Origin: Rhizohabitans arisaemae
GTDB lineage: Bacteria; Actinomycetota; Actinomycetes; Streptosporangiales; Streptosporangiaceae
Length of the DNA: 64,000 nt
Direction: 5' to 3'
NCBI RefSeq assembly: GCF_025996515.1
Contig: NZ_BLRH01000034.1
Coordinates: 1,364,001-1,428,000, forward strand
The position numbers and the translations under genes are program-made. The notes under the pieces were generated by a model that was not told the DNA's origin, made no database searches, and saw nothing but the letters and a program-made list of their open reading frames with translations. This document shows positions 54,135 to 63,419 of this stretch, piece after piece (positions within the stretch are counted from its first letter, which is position 1; the number at the start of each line of letters is the position of its first letter).

Positions 54135-55838
54135 ATGGACGGAGAGTCCTCGATCTGCCTAAGTGATCTGGTTCCGGCACTGCGCTGGACCCGTCAGGAG
54201 CAGATCGCCGAAGTCATGGCAGACCCCCGACTGCCTGCGGATTGGTGGAGATCACTCACGGTGGTCACCACGTTGACCACCCTCGGGGTCGACGTGCTCT
54301 GCGAACGTCTGGCACGGCTCGCCGTCGCCCGATGGGACCACGTCCCGCTCACCGACATGCTGCCCGCCCTGCTGATCCGGGAAGCCGAACCCGAGAAACC
54401 CGACTGGGCGCCCGGCCCGCGGCCCGCACCGCAACCTGGCTGGGTGCGGTTCCGCCGGCTCAGCCCCAGCGACCTCCGGGTCTGGAAGAGCTCGCTCGAC
54501 CTCGACGTCACCGCCATCATCGCCGCGGCGTTCCGGGACGTCCTCGGCCGGCAGATCGAAGAGCGGCAGGCTCCGCCCGCACCGCCCGCCACGCCGCACC
54601 CCGGCGGGCAGCCCGCACCCCACCAGCCGCCGCCCGGGCAGGCCCCGCCGTTCCCCGGCGCCAGGCCCGCCGACACGCCTCTGGCCGCGCAGGCCGCCGC
54701 CGCGCTGCTCACCCCCCAGCAGCAGCCCGCCTCCCCGCCGTTCCCCGGCGGCCAGCAGCAGGCGCCACCGCTCATCCCCCTCGTCGACAACCTGTTCCGC
54801 AGCTGGCACGAACTGGAACGGGCCGTCGCCGTCGAACGCCTGTTCGCCGCACAGCCCGTCAACCTGCGAGCCCTCGCCCAGCGGATGGGTGTCGACCGCG
54901 ACCAGCTCAGCCACGCGCAGCGCAGCGCCGAGGAACGCATCCTGCACTGGCTGCGCTCCCCCGACTCCGCGCCCCTCACCCGCCACCTGTTCACCCTCAC
55001 CGAATGGCTCGGCGTCGCCGCCACCGAAGACCAGCTCGTCAACGCCGACCCCGGCCACACCTCGCCGGTCCCCTCCCTCAACACGCCGCTCTGGCGCGTC
55101 CTGGTCGCCCTCATGCCCGACCGGCGCCTCCAAGACGGCTGGCTGATCGTCGGCGACATCCGGATGCTGCAGGACCGGACCCGTCAGGTGCTCGCCCACC
55201 GCACCGCCGACACCGACCTCGTCGAGCTCCTCGGGCAACTCGGCATCCGGGCCCACTCCGCCCACGCGTGGCTCGCCACACTCCCCCCCGCCGCCCAGAC
55301 CGCCCCGCCCGCCGGAGCGACCCCCGCCCTGCCGAAACGGCCCGTACCCGGGTCGGCGCCGTCCGCCCCCAACGGGGCCGCCCCCGACCCGGCCCGAGCA
55401 GGCGCACCCCCGCTTCCCCGGCGCAAACCCGGCGCGGGCGGCCACCACCCCCCCGGCTACCGGGACACCGCCCAGCACCCCCCGGTCCCCGCCGGACCCG
55501 TCCAGCCACCCGCCGCTCCCCAGCCCTGGGTACCGGACCTGTCAACCCCCGACAACCGGCACTGGCACCGGATCGACGTCAGCGTCGAACACCTCCGCGG
55601 CGAACCCGTGCTCGTTCCCGAGGCCTACGCCACCCAGCTCGGCATGCGGCCCGGCACGCTGCTCTCGGTCACCGGCCCCGGAGACAACGCGGTCGTCCTC
55701 GTCTGGCGGGACCGGCAACCGGTCTTCGACTCACTCCAGTCGGTACTGCTCCGGCTCAACGCCAGACCCGGCGACCACATCTACATCAACGTGGACGGCT
55801 TCCGCCTCGACGCGCAACTCCACTCCACCGTCGCCTAG
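54135..55838 (+). CDS. Unclassified 567-residue protein with Pro-rich linkers and HTH-like segment
   Basis: The protein has three folded parts joined by long Pro/Ala/Gln-rich linkers. Residues 1-150 are helical (LVPALRWTRQEQIAEVMADP). Residues about 215-405 contain a helix-turn-helix-like stretch (LRALAQRMGVDRDQLSHAQR) resembling sigma-70 region 4 or a sigma-factor-like DNA-binding fold. Residues 475-567 form a basic/hydrophobic domain (HWHRIDVSVEHLRGEPVLVP, then AYATQLGMRPGTLLSVTGPG). No known family matches all three. There is no signal peptide or membrane helix. A terminator follows 27 bases after its stop. The nature of the HTH is inference. Confidence 0.7.
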   Translation: MDGESSICLSDLVPALRWTRQEQIAEVMADPRLPADWWRSLTVVTTLTTLGVDVLCERLARLAVARWDHVPLTDMLPALLIREAEPEKPDWAPGPRPAPQPGWVRFRRLSPSDLRVWKSSLDLDVTAIIAAAFRDVLGRQIEERQAPPAPPATPHPGGQPAPHQPPPGQAPPFPGARPADTPLAAQAAAALLTPQQQPASPPFPGGQQQAPPLIPLVDNLFRSWHELERAVAVERLFAAQPVNLRALAQRMGVDRDQLSHAQRSAEERILHWLRSPDSAPLTRHLFTLTEWLGVAATEDQLVNADPGHTSPVPSLNTPLWRVLVALMPDRRLQDGWLIVGDIRMLQDRTRQVLAHRTADTDLVELLGQLGIRAHSAHAWLATLPPAAQTAPPAGATPALPKRPVPGSAPSAPNGAAPDPARAGAPPLPRRKPGAGGHHPPGYRDTAQHPPVPAGPVQPPAAPQPWVPDLSTPDNRHWHRIDVSVEHLRGEPVLVPEAYATQLGMRPGTLLSVTGPGDNAVVLVWRDRQPVFDSLQSVLLRLNARPGDHIYINVDGFRLDAQLHSTVA

Positions 55839-55864
55839 CCCCCGGCGGCCGCAACCTACGGGAC

Positions 55865-55891
55865 GGAGCCGGCCCCACCGGGGCGGGCTCC
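55865..55891 (+). terminator. Terminator after the 567-residue gene
   Basis: GGAGCC-G-GCCCC (55865-55876) pairs with GGGGC-G-GGCTCC (55880-55891), with one internal mismatch, around an ACC loop. Confidence 0.7.
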
Positions 55892-56083
55892 ACCGGGACA
55901 GCCGCCGGAAGCCCGCACACGCCCGGGAAACCGAGAACCGATCTTCTTTCCTCGACGAAGATCCCGGAGGGCTGTACGGGCCGTCCGGCGCCTGCCCTGA
56001 GGCATCCTGCGGCGGATCCCGGCCGGGTGGGTCGTTACCCGCCCCGACCATCGGTGCCGCCGGTCGTCGTGGATGGATGAGGG

Positions 56084-56524
56084 TCAGTCTGATTTGAGGA
56101 GCTTGCGGTAGTAGATCGCGCTTTCCTGGTATCGGGCGGCACGGTAGAACTCGGGAGCGCGGCGGGTGGCGAGCGCCACGAACCGAGCGTTGCGGGAATT
56201 CGCCCAGCCCTCGAACTCGTCGAGCAGCGCCCGGCCCATGCCGCGCCGCCGGAACCCCGGATCGATCATGACTTCTTCGACCCAGGCGACCCGGCCGTTG
56301 GCGAAGAGGGTGACGTGGACGAAGCCGAGCAGATACCCGCACACGCGGTCGTCCGTACTCGCGACGATCAGGAATGCGTTCTCGTCGTTGAGAAGGTGCG
56401 GAAACGAAACATCGAACGAGGCCCGCTCAGGCTTGAAGGAAACGGAGAAACCCCGGGTCAACGCGAAGACCGCCTCCGCATCGGTCCTCTCGGCCCTCCG
56501 CAGCTTGAGATCGCCAGACGTCAT
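56084..56524 (-). CDS. GNAT-family N-acetyltransferase
   Basis: This 146-residue enzyme has the acetyl-CoA-binding motif RRRGMGRALLDEFEGWA after VEEVMIDPGF, the usual order in GNATs, and a C-terminal FYRAARYQESAIYYRKLL strand. The substrate is unknown. It is read toward, and convergent with, the 567-residue gene. Confidence 0.87.
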   Translation of the reverse strand: MTSGDLKLRRAERTDAEAVFALTRGFSVSFKPERASFDVSFPHLLNDENAFLIVASTDDRVCGYLLGFVHVTLFANGRVAWVEEVMIDPGFRRRGMGRALLDEFEGWANSRNARFVALATRRAPEFYRAARYQESAIYYRKLLKSD

Positions 56525-56930
56525 GGCCAGTACTTTAGGTCATACCAACCTGTCTCGCGCTATACGTTCCCTTCGTCATTTGGCGTCCGCGCCGTCGTTT
56601 CGAAAGACGTCCTCTGCTCTATCACCCTTTTCCGATGCGGTGACCGCTCTGGCCTCCATCGTGACGCGGGCCGCCCGTCGACGGCCATGAAACAGGTGCG
56701 GGTCACACGTTCCGCGTGGCGGTGGCGGTGGCGGTGGCGGTGGCGGTGGCGGTGAGCACCCTACCCAGCCCGGTGCGACGGCTGGCGGCCCCGGGTGCCC
56801 CCGCCACGCGTTGGGTCACCGTCCACGGCCGGCCTCAGCCCGGTCACCCGGCGAACCGATCATCGCCATCCCGGTTTCCGGCCCTTGACCAGGCGTCGTC
56901 CCGGTGGCCGTCGGTGACCGACGATCGAGT
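56525..56930. other. Intergenic region with hexanucleotide repeat
   Basis: About 400 bases between the GNAT start and the liu operon end. It contains the GTGGCG tract at 56716-56754. No gene was recognised. Confidence 0.4.
56716..56754. repeat. GTGGCG hexanucleotide tandem tract
   Basis: Six perfect copies of GTGGCG (56716-56751) are followed by GTG. It is a microsatellite of the kind that changes length by slippage. It lies in non-coding DNA, so any effect would be on DNA or RNA structure. Confidence 0.75.
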
Positions 56931-56951
56931 GGCCGGGGCAGAACCCCGGCC
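56931..56951 (-). terminator. Terminator of the liu-type operon
   Basis: GGCCGGGG (56931-56938) and CCCCGGCC (56944-56951) pair perfectly around CAGAA, 7 bases after the stop of the acyl-CoA dehydrogenase gene. Confidence 0.7.
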
Positions 56952-56958
56952 TTCACCG

Positions 56959-58113
56959 TCACAGATCGTTGAGACCGAGCTGACGTGCGATCAGCATTCG
57001 CTGAACCTCGCTGGTGCCCTCGCCGATCTCCAAGATCTTCGCGTCGCGGTAGAAGCGGCCGACGGGATACTCGTTCATGAACCCGTAGCCGCCGAAGATC
57101 TGCGTCGCGTCACGGGCGTTGTCCATCGCCGCGTTACTCGACACGAGCTTGGCGATCGCGGCCTCCTTCTTGAACGGCTCGCCCGCGAGCATCTTCTCCG
57201 CCGCGTGGTAGTAGGCCAGCCTGGCGGTGAACGCCCGGGTCTCCATGTCAGCGATCTTGAACTGGATCGCCTGGTAGGCCCCGATCGGCTTGCCGAACGC
57301 GTGCCGGTCGCGGACGTAACCCAGGGACTCGTCGACGCAGCCCTGGGCGAGCCCCACCGAGAGCGCCGCGATGGCGATCCTGCCTTCGTCCAGGGTCTGC
57401 AGGAACTGGGCGTATCCCCGGCCGCGCTCGCCGAGCAGGTTCTCGGCGGGAACCCGGCAGTCGCTGAAGGAGAGCTCCCGGGTGTCGGACGCCGACCATC
57501 CGACCTTCGAGTATTTCTTGGACACGGTGAACCCGGGCGTCCCCGCGGGGACGAGAATCGTGGAGATCTCCGGCTTGCCGTTCCGCTCACCGGTGATGGC
57601 CGCGACACCGACCACCCCGGTGATGTCGGTACCCGAGTTGGTGATGAACGCCTTCGTCCCGTTGATCACCCACTCGCCGCCGTCGAGACGCGCGGTGGTC
57701 CGCATGCCGCCGGGGACGTCCGACCCGCCGCCCGGCTCGGTGAGCCCGAAGGCGCCGAGCAGCTCGCCGCTCGCCAGCCTGGGCAGCCACTCGGCCCGCT
57801 GCTCGTCGGTGCCGAACCGGTAGATCGGCATCGCGCCCAGGGAGACCGCCGCCTCCACGGTGATGGCGACCGAGGAGTCGACGCGGGCCAGCTCCTCCAG
57901 TGCCAGGCAGAGCGCGAAGTAGTCGCCGCCCATCCCCCCGTGTTCTTCGGGGATGGGGAGCCCGAACAGGCCCATCCGCCCCATCTGCCGGACGATGTCG
58001 TAGGGGAACTCTTCCCGCTCGTAGTAGTCGCCGATCACCGGGGCCACCACGTCGTGGGCGAAGTCCTCGACGCTCTTGCGCAGCGCCTCGTACTCCTCAC
58101 TCAGCCGATGCAT
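56959..58113 (-). CDS. Acyl-CoA dehydrogenase of the liu-type operon
   Basis: This 384-residue flavoprotein oxidises an acyl-CoA to the 2-enoyl-CoA. The FAD/acyl-CoA motifs AFGLTEPGGGSDVPGG and QIFGGYGFMNEYPVGRFYRD are intact. The C-terminal EIGEGTSEVQRM has Glu at the canonical base position, where human-type isovaleryl-CoA dehydrogenase has a small residue and uses a Glu elsewhere. By operon context (mccB, mccA, hmgL) it should feed the leucine pathway from isovaleryl-CoA, but this residue argues for another branched or short acyl-CoA, or a different lineage. It overlaps hmgL by 17 bases. Confidence 0.92.
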   Translation of the reverse strand: MHRLSEEYEALRKSVEDFAHDVVAPVIGDYYEREEFPYDIVRQMGRMGLFGLPIPEEHGGMGGDYFALCLALEELARVDSSVAITVEAAVSLGAMPIYRFGTDEQRAEWLPRLASGELLGAFGLTEPGGGSDVPGGMRTTARLDGGEWVINGTKAFITNSGTDITGVVGVAAITGERNGKPEISTILVPAGTPGFTVSKKYSKVGWSASDTRELSFSDCRVPAENLLGERGRGYAQFLQTLDEGRIAIAALSVGLAQGCVDESLGYVRDRHAFGKPIGAYQAIQFKIADMETRAFTARLAYYHAAEKMLAGEPFKKEAAIAKLVSSNAAMDNARDATQIFGGYGFMNEYPVGRFYRDAKILEIGEGTSEVQRMLIARQLGLNDL

Positions 58114-59119
58114 CGTTCACTCCTTGCTCCGTGGGGGTCGTGTGGTCGCCTGCCGTCCGTGAAGCCCGCTGCCCGGCCGCTTCCGGCTCGTGATCGTCGC
58201 GGAGTTTCGCGCCACGCGCCTGGACGACACGGGAGGTGCTGGGACGACCGAGTCTCTCCGCGAGCCAGAGGCTGGTCCGGATGAGCGCGTCGAGGTCGAC
58301 CCCGGTGTCGATGCCGAGACCGTGGAGCATCCACACCAAGTCCTCGGTGGCGAGGTTTCCGGTGGCGCTCTCCGCGTACGGGCAGCCACCGATCCCTCCC
58401 GCCGAGGCGTCGACGACGGCGATCCCGCTCTGGAGGGCGGCGAGCGTGTTGGCCAGCGCCTGGCCGTAGGTGTCGTGAAAGTGCACGGCGAGCGCGCCGG
58501 CCCCGATCCCTGCCTCGGCGAAGGCGGCGATCAGCGACGTCACGTGCCCGGGGGTGCCCACCCCGATGGTGTCGCCGAGCGAGAGCTCGGCACAACCGAG
58601 GTCCAGCAGGCCTTTGCCGACGGAGACGACCTGCTCGACCGGGACCGGCCCTTCCCAGGGGTCGCCGAAGCACATGGAGAGGTAACCCCGGACGTTCAAG
58701 CCCTCGTCCTTCGCCCGGGCCACGACGGGCGCGAACATGTCCATCTGGGTGGACAGGCTCCGGTTCAGGTTGCGCTGGGCGAAGGTCTCGGTGGCGCTCC
58801 CGAAGACGGCGATGTCGATGACGCCGCTCGCCAGCGCCCGGTCCAAGCCCCGCTCGTTGGGGACGAGCACCGGATAGCGCACGCCCGGCTCCCACTTCAT
58901 GAGGGCGAGCAGCTCGGCCGCGTCGGCCAGCTGCGGAACCCAGGCCGGGTGAACGAAACTGGTCGCCTCGATCGTGCTGAGGCCCGCCACGGCGAGTCGC
59001 GCGATGAACTCCGCTTTGACCTCGACGGGAACGATCGTCGACTCGTTCTGCAGCCCGTCCCGGGGACCGACCTCGTGGATCCGCACCCGCTCGGGCAGGC
59101 CCTGCATGAGATGGCTCAC
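58097..59119 (-). CDS. Hydroxymethylglutaryl-CoA lyase
   Basis: This 340-residue TIM-barrel enzyme cleaves HMG-CoA to acetyl-CoA and acetoacetate, the last step of leucine breakdown. The signatures EVGPRDGLQNE, HFHDTYGQ and GCPYAESATGNLATEDL (with the active-site Cys loop) match the family. The C-terminal 40 residues are polar and outside the fold. The GTG at 59117-59119 overlaps the mccA stop by 4 bases; ATG (MQGLPERV) a few codons later is an alternative. It is coupled to both neighbours. Confidence 0.92.
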   Translation of the reverse strand: MSHLMQGLPERVRIHEVGPRDGLQNESTIVPVEVKAEFIARLAVAGLSTIEATSFVHPAWVPQLADAAELLALMKWEPGVRYPVLVPNERGLDRALASGVIDIAVFGSATETFAQRNLNRSLSTQMDMFAPVVARAKDEGLNVRGYLSMCFGDPWEGPVPVEQVVSVGKGLLDLGCAELSLGDTIGVGTPGHVTSLIAAFAEAGIGAGALAVHFHDTYGQALANTLAALQSGIAVVDASAGGIGGCPYAESATGNLATEDLVWMLHGLGIDTGVDLDALIRTSLWLAERLGRPSTSRVVQARGAKLRDDHEPEAAGQRASRTAGDHTTPTEQGVNDASAE

Positions 59120-61089
59120 GGCTCCACCACCATCAGGATCGCGTCCATGTCGACCCGCTGCCCCACCCGCACGGGCAGCTCGGTCACCTTCCCGTCGACC
59201 GGCGCGGAGACCGTATGCTCCATTTTCATCGCCTCCACCACGATCAACGCCTGACCTGCGGTGACCGCATCCCCAACCGCGGCCTTCACGACGAGCACGG
59301 TGCCCGGCATGGGGCTGCGAACCACCCCGTCGCCACCCGAGCCGTCCCGGTGCCGCGCCGCGTCAAGCCGTTCGGTCTCCTTGAGCACCCAGGTGTCGCC
59401 TTCGCGTCCGAGCCAGACGACGTCCCCGTCCTTGGCCCAGGCGTAGGTGTGGCCGACCCCGGCGTAGACGAGTTTCAGCCGTCCCGCCGAATCGGCGGTG
59501 AGACTCGCCGCCACCGGTTCCCCGCCGTCGATCGCCACCTCGCCGGCGCGGGTGCGGACTTCGGCGTCCCCGATGCGCATGGTGTTCCAGGCACGCTCAC
59601 CGATCCGCCACCCGTCGGCGATGTCCCAGGGGTCGGTCCCTCCCACCCGGGAGAGGTCGCGTTCCAGTGCCGCCGCCGCGAGCACCTCGTGCGGTACCTC
59701 CCGGGTGCTCACCAGCTCGTCGAGGTGCCGCTCCACCAGGCCGGTGTCGAGGTTTCCGGCGAGCACGTCGGGATGGGCGAGAAGCTCCCGCAGAAAGCCG
59801 ACGTTGGTGGTGACACCGAGCAGGGTCAGCTGCGAAAGGGCCGCGGAGAGCAGCCGCAACGCCTGTTCGCGGTCGGCGCCCCGAGCGATGACCTTGCAGA
59901 GCATCGGATCGTAGGAGCTCCCCACGACGCTTCCCTCGGCGATCCCCGAGTCGAACCGGACGCCGAACATGAGCGGCTCGCGGTAACGCAGGACGGTACC
60001 GCCGGTCGGCAGGAACCCCCGGACGGGGTCCTCGGCGTAGACCCGCGCCTCGACGGCGTGGCCGGAGAGCCGCACCTGCCCCTGGGTCATGGGCAGGGGG
60101 TGCCCCTCGGCGACACGGATCTGCAGTTCGACGAGGTCGAGATTGGTGATCTTCTCGGTGACGGGGTGCTCGACCTGGAGCCTGGTGTTCATCTCCATGA
60201 AGTAGAACTCGCCGTCGCCGACGATGAACTCCACCGTCCCGGCGCCCACGTACCCGCAGGACCGCGCGGCTTCCACCGCGGCCGCACCCATCCGCTCGCG
60301 GGTCGCCTCGTCGAGCAGCGGGGACGGAGCCTCCTCAACGATCTTCTGGTGCCGGCGCTGGAGGCTGCACTCACGCTCCCCCAGGTGGATCACGTTGCCG
60401 TGCCGGTCGGCCATCACCTGGAACTCGATGTGCCGGGGGTTCTCGACGAACCGTTCGACCAGGAGCGTGTCGTCGCCGAACGCGGCCGCGGCCGTCCGCC
60501 GCGCCGACGCGAGCGCCTCCGCCAGGCCGGCGGGGTCGTCGACCCGGAGCATGCCCTTGCCGCCGCCCCCCGCCGACGGCTTGATCAAAAGCGGAAAGCC
60601 GACCTGCGCGGCCTGCGCGAGGTCGGTCGTCCCGGGGACGACGGGCACCCCCGCCGCGGCGACCGTCTCCTTGGCGCGGATCTTGTCGCCCATCGCCTCG
60701 ATCGCCTCGGCCGGCGGGCCGACGAACACCAGCCCGGCCCGTTCGCACGCGCGGGCGAAGGCCGGGTTCTCCGCGAGGAACCCGTATCCGGGGTGGACGG
60801 CCTGGGCCCCGGTGGCCAGGGCGGCGTCGATCACCCCGTCGATGTCCAGGTAGCCCCGCTCCAGCCGTACGGCCTGGTCGGCCCGGTCGAGGTGGTAAGC
60901 CCCTTCGTCGGCGTCGCTGTAGACGGCGACGGCCTTGATGCCGAGCGCCCGCAGGGTCCGAATGATCCTGGCCGCGATCTCGCCACGGTTGGCGACGAGC
61001 ACGGTGTCGAAGGCCACGGGGTCGGACGTCTCCGGATCCGGTGTCCCCGGGCGGAAAGTGCCGCCGGAAGGTGTCTGCCCGGACATCAT
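59116..61089 (-). CDS. Biotin-dependent acyl-CoA carboxylase alpha subunit (probable methylcrotonyl-CoA carboxylase)
   Basis: This 657-residue subunit carries the biotin carboxylase domain (FDTVLVANRGEIAARIIRTL at about 27-46, ATP-grasp loop KPSAGGGGKGM) and a C-terminal biotinyl domain with VEAMKMEH (Lys about 622). The central BT region fits acyl-CoA carboxylases. The adjacent carboxyltransferase, HMG-CoA lyase and dehydrogenase indicate 3-methylcrotonyl-CoA as substrate. Two ATG codons (61087-61089 and 61084-61086) are possible. The first follows AGGGGG. Confidence 0.9.
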   Translation of the reverse strand: MMSGQTPSGGTFRPGTPDPETSDPVAFDTVLVANRGEIAARIIRTLRALGIKAVAVYSDADEGAYHLDRADQAVRLERGYLDIDGVIDAALATGAQAVHPGYGFLAENPAFARACERAGLVFVGPPAEAIEAMGDKIRAKETVAAAGVPVVPGTTDLAQAAQVGFPLLIKPSAGGGGKGMLRVDDPAGLAEALASARRTAAAAFGDDTLLVERFVENPRHIEFQVMADRHGNVIHLGERECSLQRRHQKIVEEAPSPLLDEATRERMGAAAVEAARSCGYVGAGTVEFIVGDGEFYFMEMNTRLQVEHPVTEKITNLDLVELQIRVAEGHPLPMTQGQVRLSGHAVEARVYAEDPVRGFLPTGGTVLRYREPLMFGVRFDSGIAEGSVVGSSYDPMLCKVIARGADREQALRLLSAALSQLTLLGVTTNVGFLRELLAHPDVLAGNLDTGLVERHLDELVSTREVPHEVLAAAALERDLSRVGGTDPWDIADGWRIGERAWNTMRIGDAEVRTRAGEVAIDGGEPVAASLTADSAGRLKLVYAGVGHTYAWAKDGDVVWLGREGDTWVLKETERLDAARHRDGSGGDGVVRSPMPGTVLVVKAAVGDAVTAGQALIVVEAMKMEHTVSAPVDGKVTELPVRVGQRVDMDAILMVVEP

Positions 61090-61142
61090 GATCGGCCCCC
61101 TGCCGGAAGGACGAGAAGTGTTGAGTGGGTCATGGCGCCGCC

Positions 61143-62711
61143 TCACATTCGGAAGACGCCGTAGCCGACGGGATCGAGCGGGGCGTTCGCGGCGGCCGAG
61201 AGCGCCAGGCCGAGGACCGTGCGGGTGTCGAGCGGGTCGATCACCCCGTCGTCCCAGAGCCGTGCCGTCGAGTAGTAGGGGTTGCCCTGGTGCTCGTACT
61301 GCGCCCGGATCGTCTCGGGGTCGTCCTTGCCCACGGTGGACAGGACGTTGGCCGCCTGCTCCCCGCCCATGACGGAGATGCGGGCGTTGGGCCACATCCA
61401 GAGGAACCTCGGGGAGTAGGCACGCCCGGCCATCGCGTAGTTCCCCGCGCCGAACGACCCTCCGACGACGACGGTGAACTTCGGCACCCGGGCGCAAGCG
61501 ACGGCCGTCACCATCTTCGCCCCGTGCTTGGCGATGCCGCCCGCCTCGTAGGCGCGGCCGACCATGAACCCGCTGATGTTCTGCAGGAAGACCAAGGGGG
61601 TGGAACGGCGGTCGCACAGCTCGATGAAATGGGCGCCCTTCATCGCGGATTCGGCGAACAGAATGCCGTTGTTGGCGACGATGCCGACCGGATGCCCGTG
61701 GAGCCGGGCGAAGCCGGTGACCAGGGTGCTCCCGTACTCGGCCTTGAACTCCAGGAACCTGCTGCCGTCGACGATCCTGCCGATCACCTCCCGGACGTCG
61801 TACGGCGTCCGGGTGTCGGGCGGCACGACCCCGTACAGCTCGCGGGGGTCCAGGTTCGGCTCCTCCGGAGGCCGGACGTCCCACGGCCGGGGGCTTCTGG
61901 GCGCGAGGGTGCCGACGATGCTCCGGACGATCTGCAGGGCGTGCGCGTCGTCGTCGGCGAGATGGTCGGTGACCCCGCTCGTCCTGGCGTGCAGGTCTCC
62001 GCCGCCGAGCTCCTCCGCGGTCACCTCCTCGCCCGTCGCGGCTTTCACCAGCGGCGGGCCGCCGAGGAAGATCGTGCCTTGGTTCCTGACGATGACCGCC
62101 TCGTCGCTCATCGCCGGCACGTAGGCGCCCCCGGCCGTACAGGATCCGAGCACCGCGGCGATCTGCGGAATCCCTCGGGCGGACATCGTCGCCTGGTTGA
62201 AGAAGATGCGCCCGAAGTGCTCCCGATCCGGGAAGACCTCGTCCTGCTTCGGGAGGAAGGCGCCGCCGGAGTCGACCAAGTAGACGCAGGGGAGGTTGTT
62301 ATGGAGGGCGACCTCCTGCGCGCGCAGGTGCTTCTTCACCGTGAGGGGGTAGTACGTCCCGCCCTTGACGGTCGCGTCGTTGGCGACGATCACGACCTCG
62401 CGCCCGGCGACCCGGCCGACGCCGGTGATGATCCCCGCGGCGGGAGCCTGGTCGTCGTACAGGCCGTTCGCGGCGAGCGGCGAGAGCTCCAGGAATCGGG
62501 AGCCCTGGTCGAGCAGGGTGTCCACCCGGTCGCGCGGCAGCAGTTTGCCACGTTCCACATGACGCAGCCGGGCCCGCTCCGGACCGCCCTCGGCGGTGCG
62601 CGCCAGACGCTCACGCAGCTCCGCCGCCAACACGGTGTGCTGCTCGGTGTTGCGCCGGAACGCCTCACCCGTGGTGTCGCAGGCGCTCTTGATGACGGGG
62701 ACGTCGCTCAC
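61143..62711 (-). CDS. Acyl-CoA carboxylase beta subunit (probable methylcrotonyl-CoA carboxyltransferase)
   Basis: This 522-residue carboxyltransferase transfers CO2 from biotin to the acyl-CoA. The family motifs [19 protein letters not shown] and [20 protein letters not shown] are those of the methylcrotonyl-CoA branch. It is the first gene of the operon, separated from mccA by 53 bases. The GTG at 62709-62711 starts [11 protein letters not shown]. The promoter must lie in the 46-base gap before the TetR operator at 62758-62777. Confidence 0.92.
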   Translation of the reverse strand: MSDVPVIKSACDTTGEAFRRNTEQHTVLAAELRERLARTAEGGPERARLRHVERGKLLPRDRVDTLLDQGSRFLELSPLAANGLYDDQAPAAGIITGVGRVAGREVVIVANDATVKGGTYYPLTVKKHLRAQEVALHNNLPCVYLVDSGGAFLPKQDEVFPDREHFGRIFFNQATMSARGIPQIAAVLGSCTAGGAYVPAMSDEAVIVRNQGTIFLGGPPLVKAATGEEVTAEELGGGDLHARTSGVTDHLADDDAHALQIVRSIVGTLAPRSPRPWDVRPPEEPNLDPRELYGVVPPDTRTPYDVREVIGRIVDGSRFLEFKAEYGSTLVTGFARLHGHPVGIVANNGILFAESAMKGAHFIELCDRRSTPLVFLQNISGFMVGRAYEAGGIAKHGAKMVTAVACARVPKFTVVVGGSFGAGNYAMAGRAYSPRFLWMWPNARISVMGGEQAANVLSTVGKDDPETIRAQYEHQGNPYYSTARLWDDGVIDPLDTRTVLGLALSAAANAPLDPVGYGVFRM

Positions 62712-62757
62712 GCCGGATCCCTCACTTTCGCACCTCGCTTACGTCGACCTGTGTCCG

Positions 62758-62777
62758 ATGTTAGCCATCACTAACAT
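62758..62777. promoter_or_regulatory. TetR operator in divergent liu promoter
   Basis: ATGTTAG (62758-62764) and CTAACAT (62771-62777) are perfect 7-base arms around CCATCA. It lies between the TetR gene and the liu-type operon, 46 bases from the mccB start. A similar site is at the end of the TetR gene. Confidence 0.65.
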
Positions 62778-62796
62778 TCTCGTCTACCATTCGAGG

Positions 62797-63417
62797 GTGG
62801 CATCCATCCCGCGCAACGATACGGCGCCCGCCCCCACACCGGGCGGCGGACGGCGATCCCGGCGAGAGGAAATCCTCGGCGCCGCCGCCAATCTCTTCGC
62901 CGTCCGGGGCTTCCACGGCGTCCCGATCGAGGAGATCGGTTCCGCCGTAGGGGTCTCCGGCCCCGCGCTCTATCGGCATTTCTCCGGGAAGGAGGCGCTG
63001 CTCGCGGAGATGCTGGTGGACATCAGCTCCCGGCTTCGCGAATCCGCGGCCACCCATGTCACGGCCGCCCCGGATCCGTCGTCGGCGCTGGAACGCCTGC
63101 TCAGCGCCCATATCAACTTCGCCCTCTCCGAGCCCGCCCTCATCCGCATCCACGACCGGGAGCTCGACAACGTCCCCGAGCCGGCGCGGCGCCAAGTCCG
63201 GCGACTCCAGCGCCTCTACGTCGAGGAGTGGGTGACCGTGCTCAACGAACTGCACCCGGCGATCCCCCCGCCCCGGCTTCGCGCCGCGACCCACGCGGTC
63301 TTCGGCCTGCTCAACTCCACCCCGCACAGCGCGGGCGAGCTCGACCCCGCCGACATGGCCGATCTCCTGCAGCGGATGGCCCGCACCGCGCTCACCACCG
63401 CTGTTAGCGGTGATTAA
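62797..63417 (+). CDS. TetR-family regulator of the liu-type operon
   Basis: This regulator of about 206 residues has the TetR helix-turn-helix at about 22-66 (RREEILGAAANLFAVRGFHG, then VGVSGPALYRHFSGKEALL) and a C-terminal domain with no recognised ligand. It diverges from the carboxylase operon across the TGTTAG-N6-CTAACA operator, so it probably represses it until a CoA thioester or free branched acid accumulates. The GTG at 62797 places the operator upstream of the gene; ATG at 62758 would put it inside the coding region, which is less likely. Confidence 0.87.
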   Translation: MASIPRNDTAPAPTPGGGRRSRREEILGAAANLFAVRGFHGVPIEEIGSAVGVSGPALYRHFSGKEALLAEMLVDISSRLRESAATHVTAAPDPSSALERLLSAHINFALSEPALIRIHDRELDNVPEPARRQVRRLQRLYVEEWVTVLNELHPAIPPPRLRAATHAVFGLLNSTPHSAGELDPADMADLLQRMARTALTTAVSGD

Positions 63418-63419
63418 CA
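63402..63419. promoter_or_regulatory. Second TGTTAG-N6-TTAACA site
   Basis: TGTTAG (63402-63407) and TTAACA (63414-63419) repeat the pattern of the operator at 62758 with the same 6-base spacing and 11 of 12 arm bases. It overlaps the stop codon of the TetR gene and may be an auxiliary operator. Confidence 0.4.

Noticed and set aside
56716-58284. Plus-strand frame with a Val-Ala repeat start
   Set aside because: The repeat is the GTGGCG microsatellite read in frame, and the rest is antisense to the acyl-CoA dehydrogenase gene.
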